A stretch of 41,999 nt of DNA from Bacteroidota bacterium (lineage in GTDB: Bacteria; Bacteroidota; Bacteroidia; Bacteroidales; Dysgonomonadaceae): contig JAEWQF010000011.1 of the NCBI GenBank assembly GCA_023399295.1, forward strand, positions 1 to 41,999. Reading direction: 5' to 3'. This document shows positions 41,813-41,999 of the stretch, in pieces. Positions within the stretch are counted from its first letter, which is position 1; the number at the start of each line of letters is the position of its first letter. Made by a program: the position numbers and the translations under genes. Under the pieces are notes generated by a model. That model had not been told where the DNA came from. It was given only the letters and a program-made list of their open reading frames with translations, and made no database searches.

Positions 41813-41999
41813 ATGACAGAGAAGGAATATAAATCACTCAATCGTTACATTATGTACGACACTATTCACCGGCTTCGTCATGAGGAGCATCAATCGATTC
41901 AATGGATTGCCGATTATCTCGGGATCAATTTTAGAACAGTAAAGAAGTACCTGGAGATGGATATCAAGGAGTTTGAAAGTTACTCAAACAGCTTGAACG
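41813..41999 (+). CDS. istA: IS21-family transposase IstA, N-terminal part (3' truncated by the window)
   Basis: The first 62 codons of an open frame from the ATG at 41813 (MTEKEYKSLNRYIMYDTIHR). Residues about 34-48 (IQWIADYLGINFRTVKKYL) form a helix-turn-helix of the sort that begins IstA and binds the terminal repeats. The DDE catalytic core lies beyond the window. Its position directly behind the 23-base repeats supports the identification. IstB, the ATPase partner, would be expected further downstream. Confidence 0.75.
   Translation, partial: MTEKEYKSLNRYIMYDTIHRLRHEEHQSIQWIADYLGINFRTVKKYLEMDIKEFESYSNSLN

Larger units (their letters stand above)
41643..41999 (+). mobile_element. Left end of an IS21-family insertion sequence (continues past the window)
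   Basis: The likely terminus TGTTACCGG begins at 41643; TGTTACCG is the reverse complement of the CGGTAACA found in the internal repeats. Five terminal repeats at 23-base spacing (41663-41777) and the istA start (41813) follow in the order known for IS21 elements. The right end is outside the window, so the exact boundary and target duplication cannot be confirmed. Confidence 0.65.

Overview
The window is a chromosomal segment of a Bacteroidales bacterium. The signs are promoters of the Bacteroidetes type (TAnnTTTG at -7, sometimes with TTTG near -33), families largely confined to that phylum (DUF4924, DUF3256, DUF5686, DUF4914, DUF6266), a PorT-like outer-membrane protein of the type IX secretion machinery, and an M56 peptidase carrying TonB-plug-like repeats. 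A Dysgonomonadaceae-like member of the order (Proteiniphilum/Petrimonas type) is my inference; no rRNA gene is present to fix it.

Positions 1-16400: the end of a BlaR1-like M56 peptidase; a metallo-beta-lactamase-fold hydrolase; the DUF4924-rfbD-prfC run, with an unusual short-period repeat before prfC; an MscS channel; a TPR protein and a neutral zinc metallopeptidase; tRNA-Arg(CCG) lying 7 nt behind a DUF3256 gene; a GH29 fucosidase lipoprotein; a small Ala-rich lipoprotein; an acyl-CoA synthetase divergent from the overlapping run mtaB / LpxL-like acyltransferase / family 2 glycosyltransferase; and porT.

Positions 16500-39100: a 2[4Fe-4S] ferredoxin, gap, the mlaE-mlaF-mlaD lipid-transport operon, glsB, crcB with two membrane proteins, an AbgT transporter, two overlapping small unknown genes, ettA, a short DUF5686 protein, a FUSC (YccS-like) membrane protein, tsaD, glnS, and a long TPR protein. 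These are mostly housekeeping genes. TsaD makes t6A37 and MtaB converts it to ms2t6A37, so two steps of one tRNA modification pathway are present. At 35879-39067 an XRE-cupin regulator, a P-loop DUF4914 protein and a beta carbonic anhydrase form a compact unit. The DUF4914 and carbonic anhydrase genes are 2 nt apart. Related palindromes (ATTAAG-N5-CTTAAT) lie upstream of both the regulator and DUF4914. This is the best candidate for an uncharacterised regulated system in the window.

Positions 39100-41999 look accessory and AT-rich: two helically phased short repeats (11 bp x4, 10 bp x6-7), a DUF6266 protein, a SAM methyltransferase of foreign base composition, a broken gene remnant, and the left end of an IS21-family element with five 23-bp-spaced terminal repeats followed by the start of istA.
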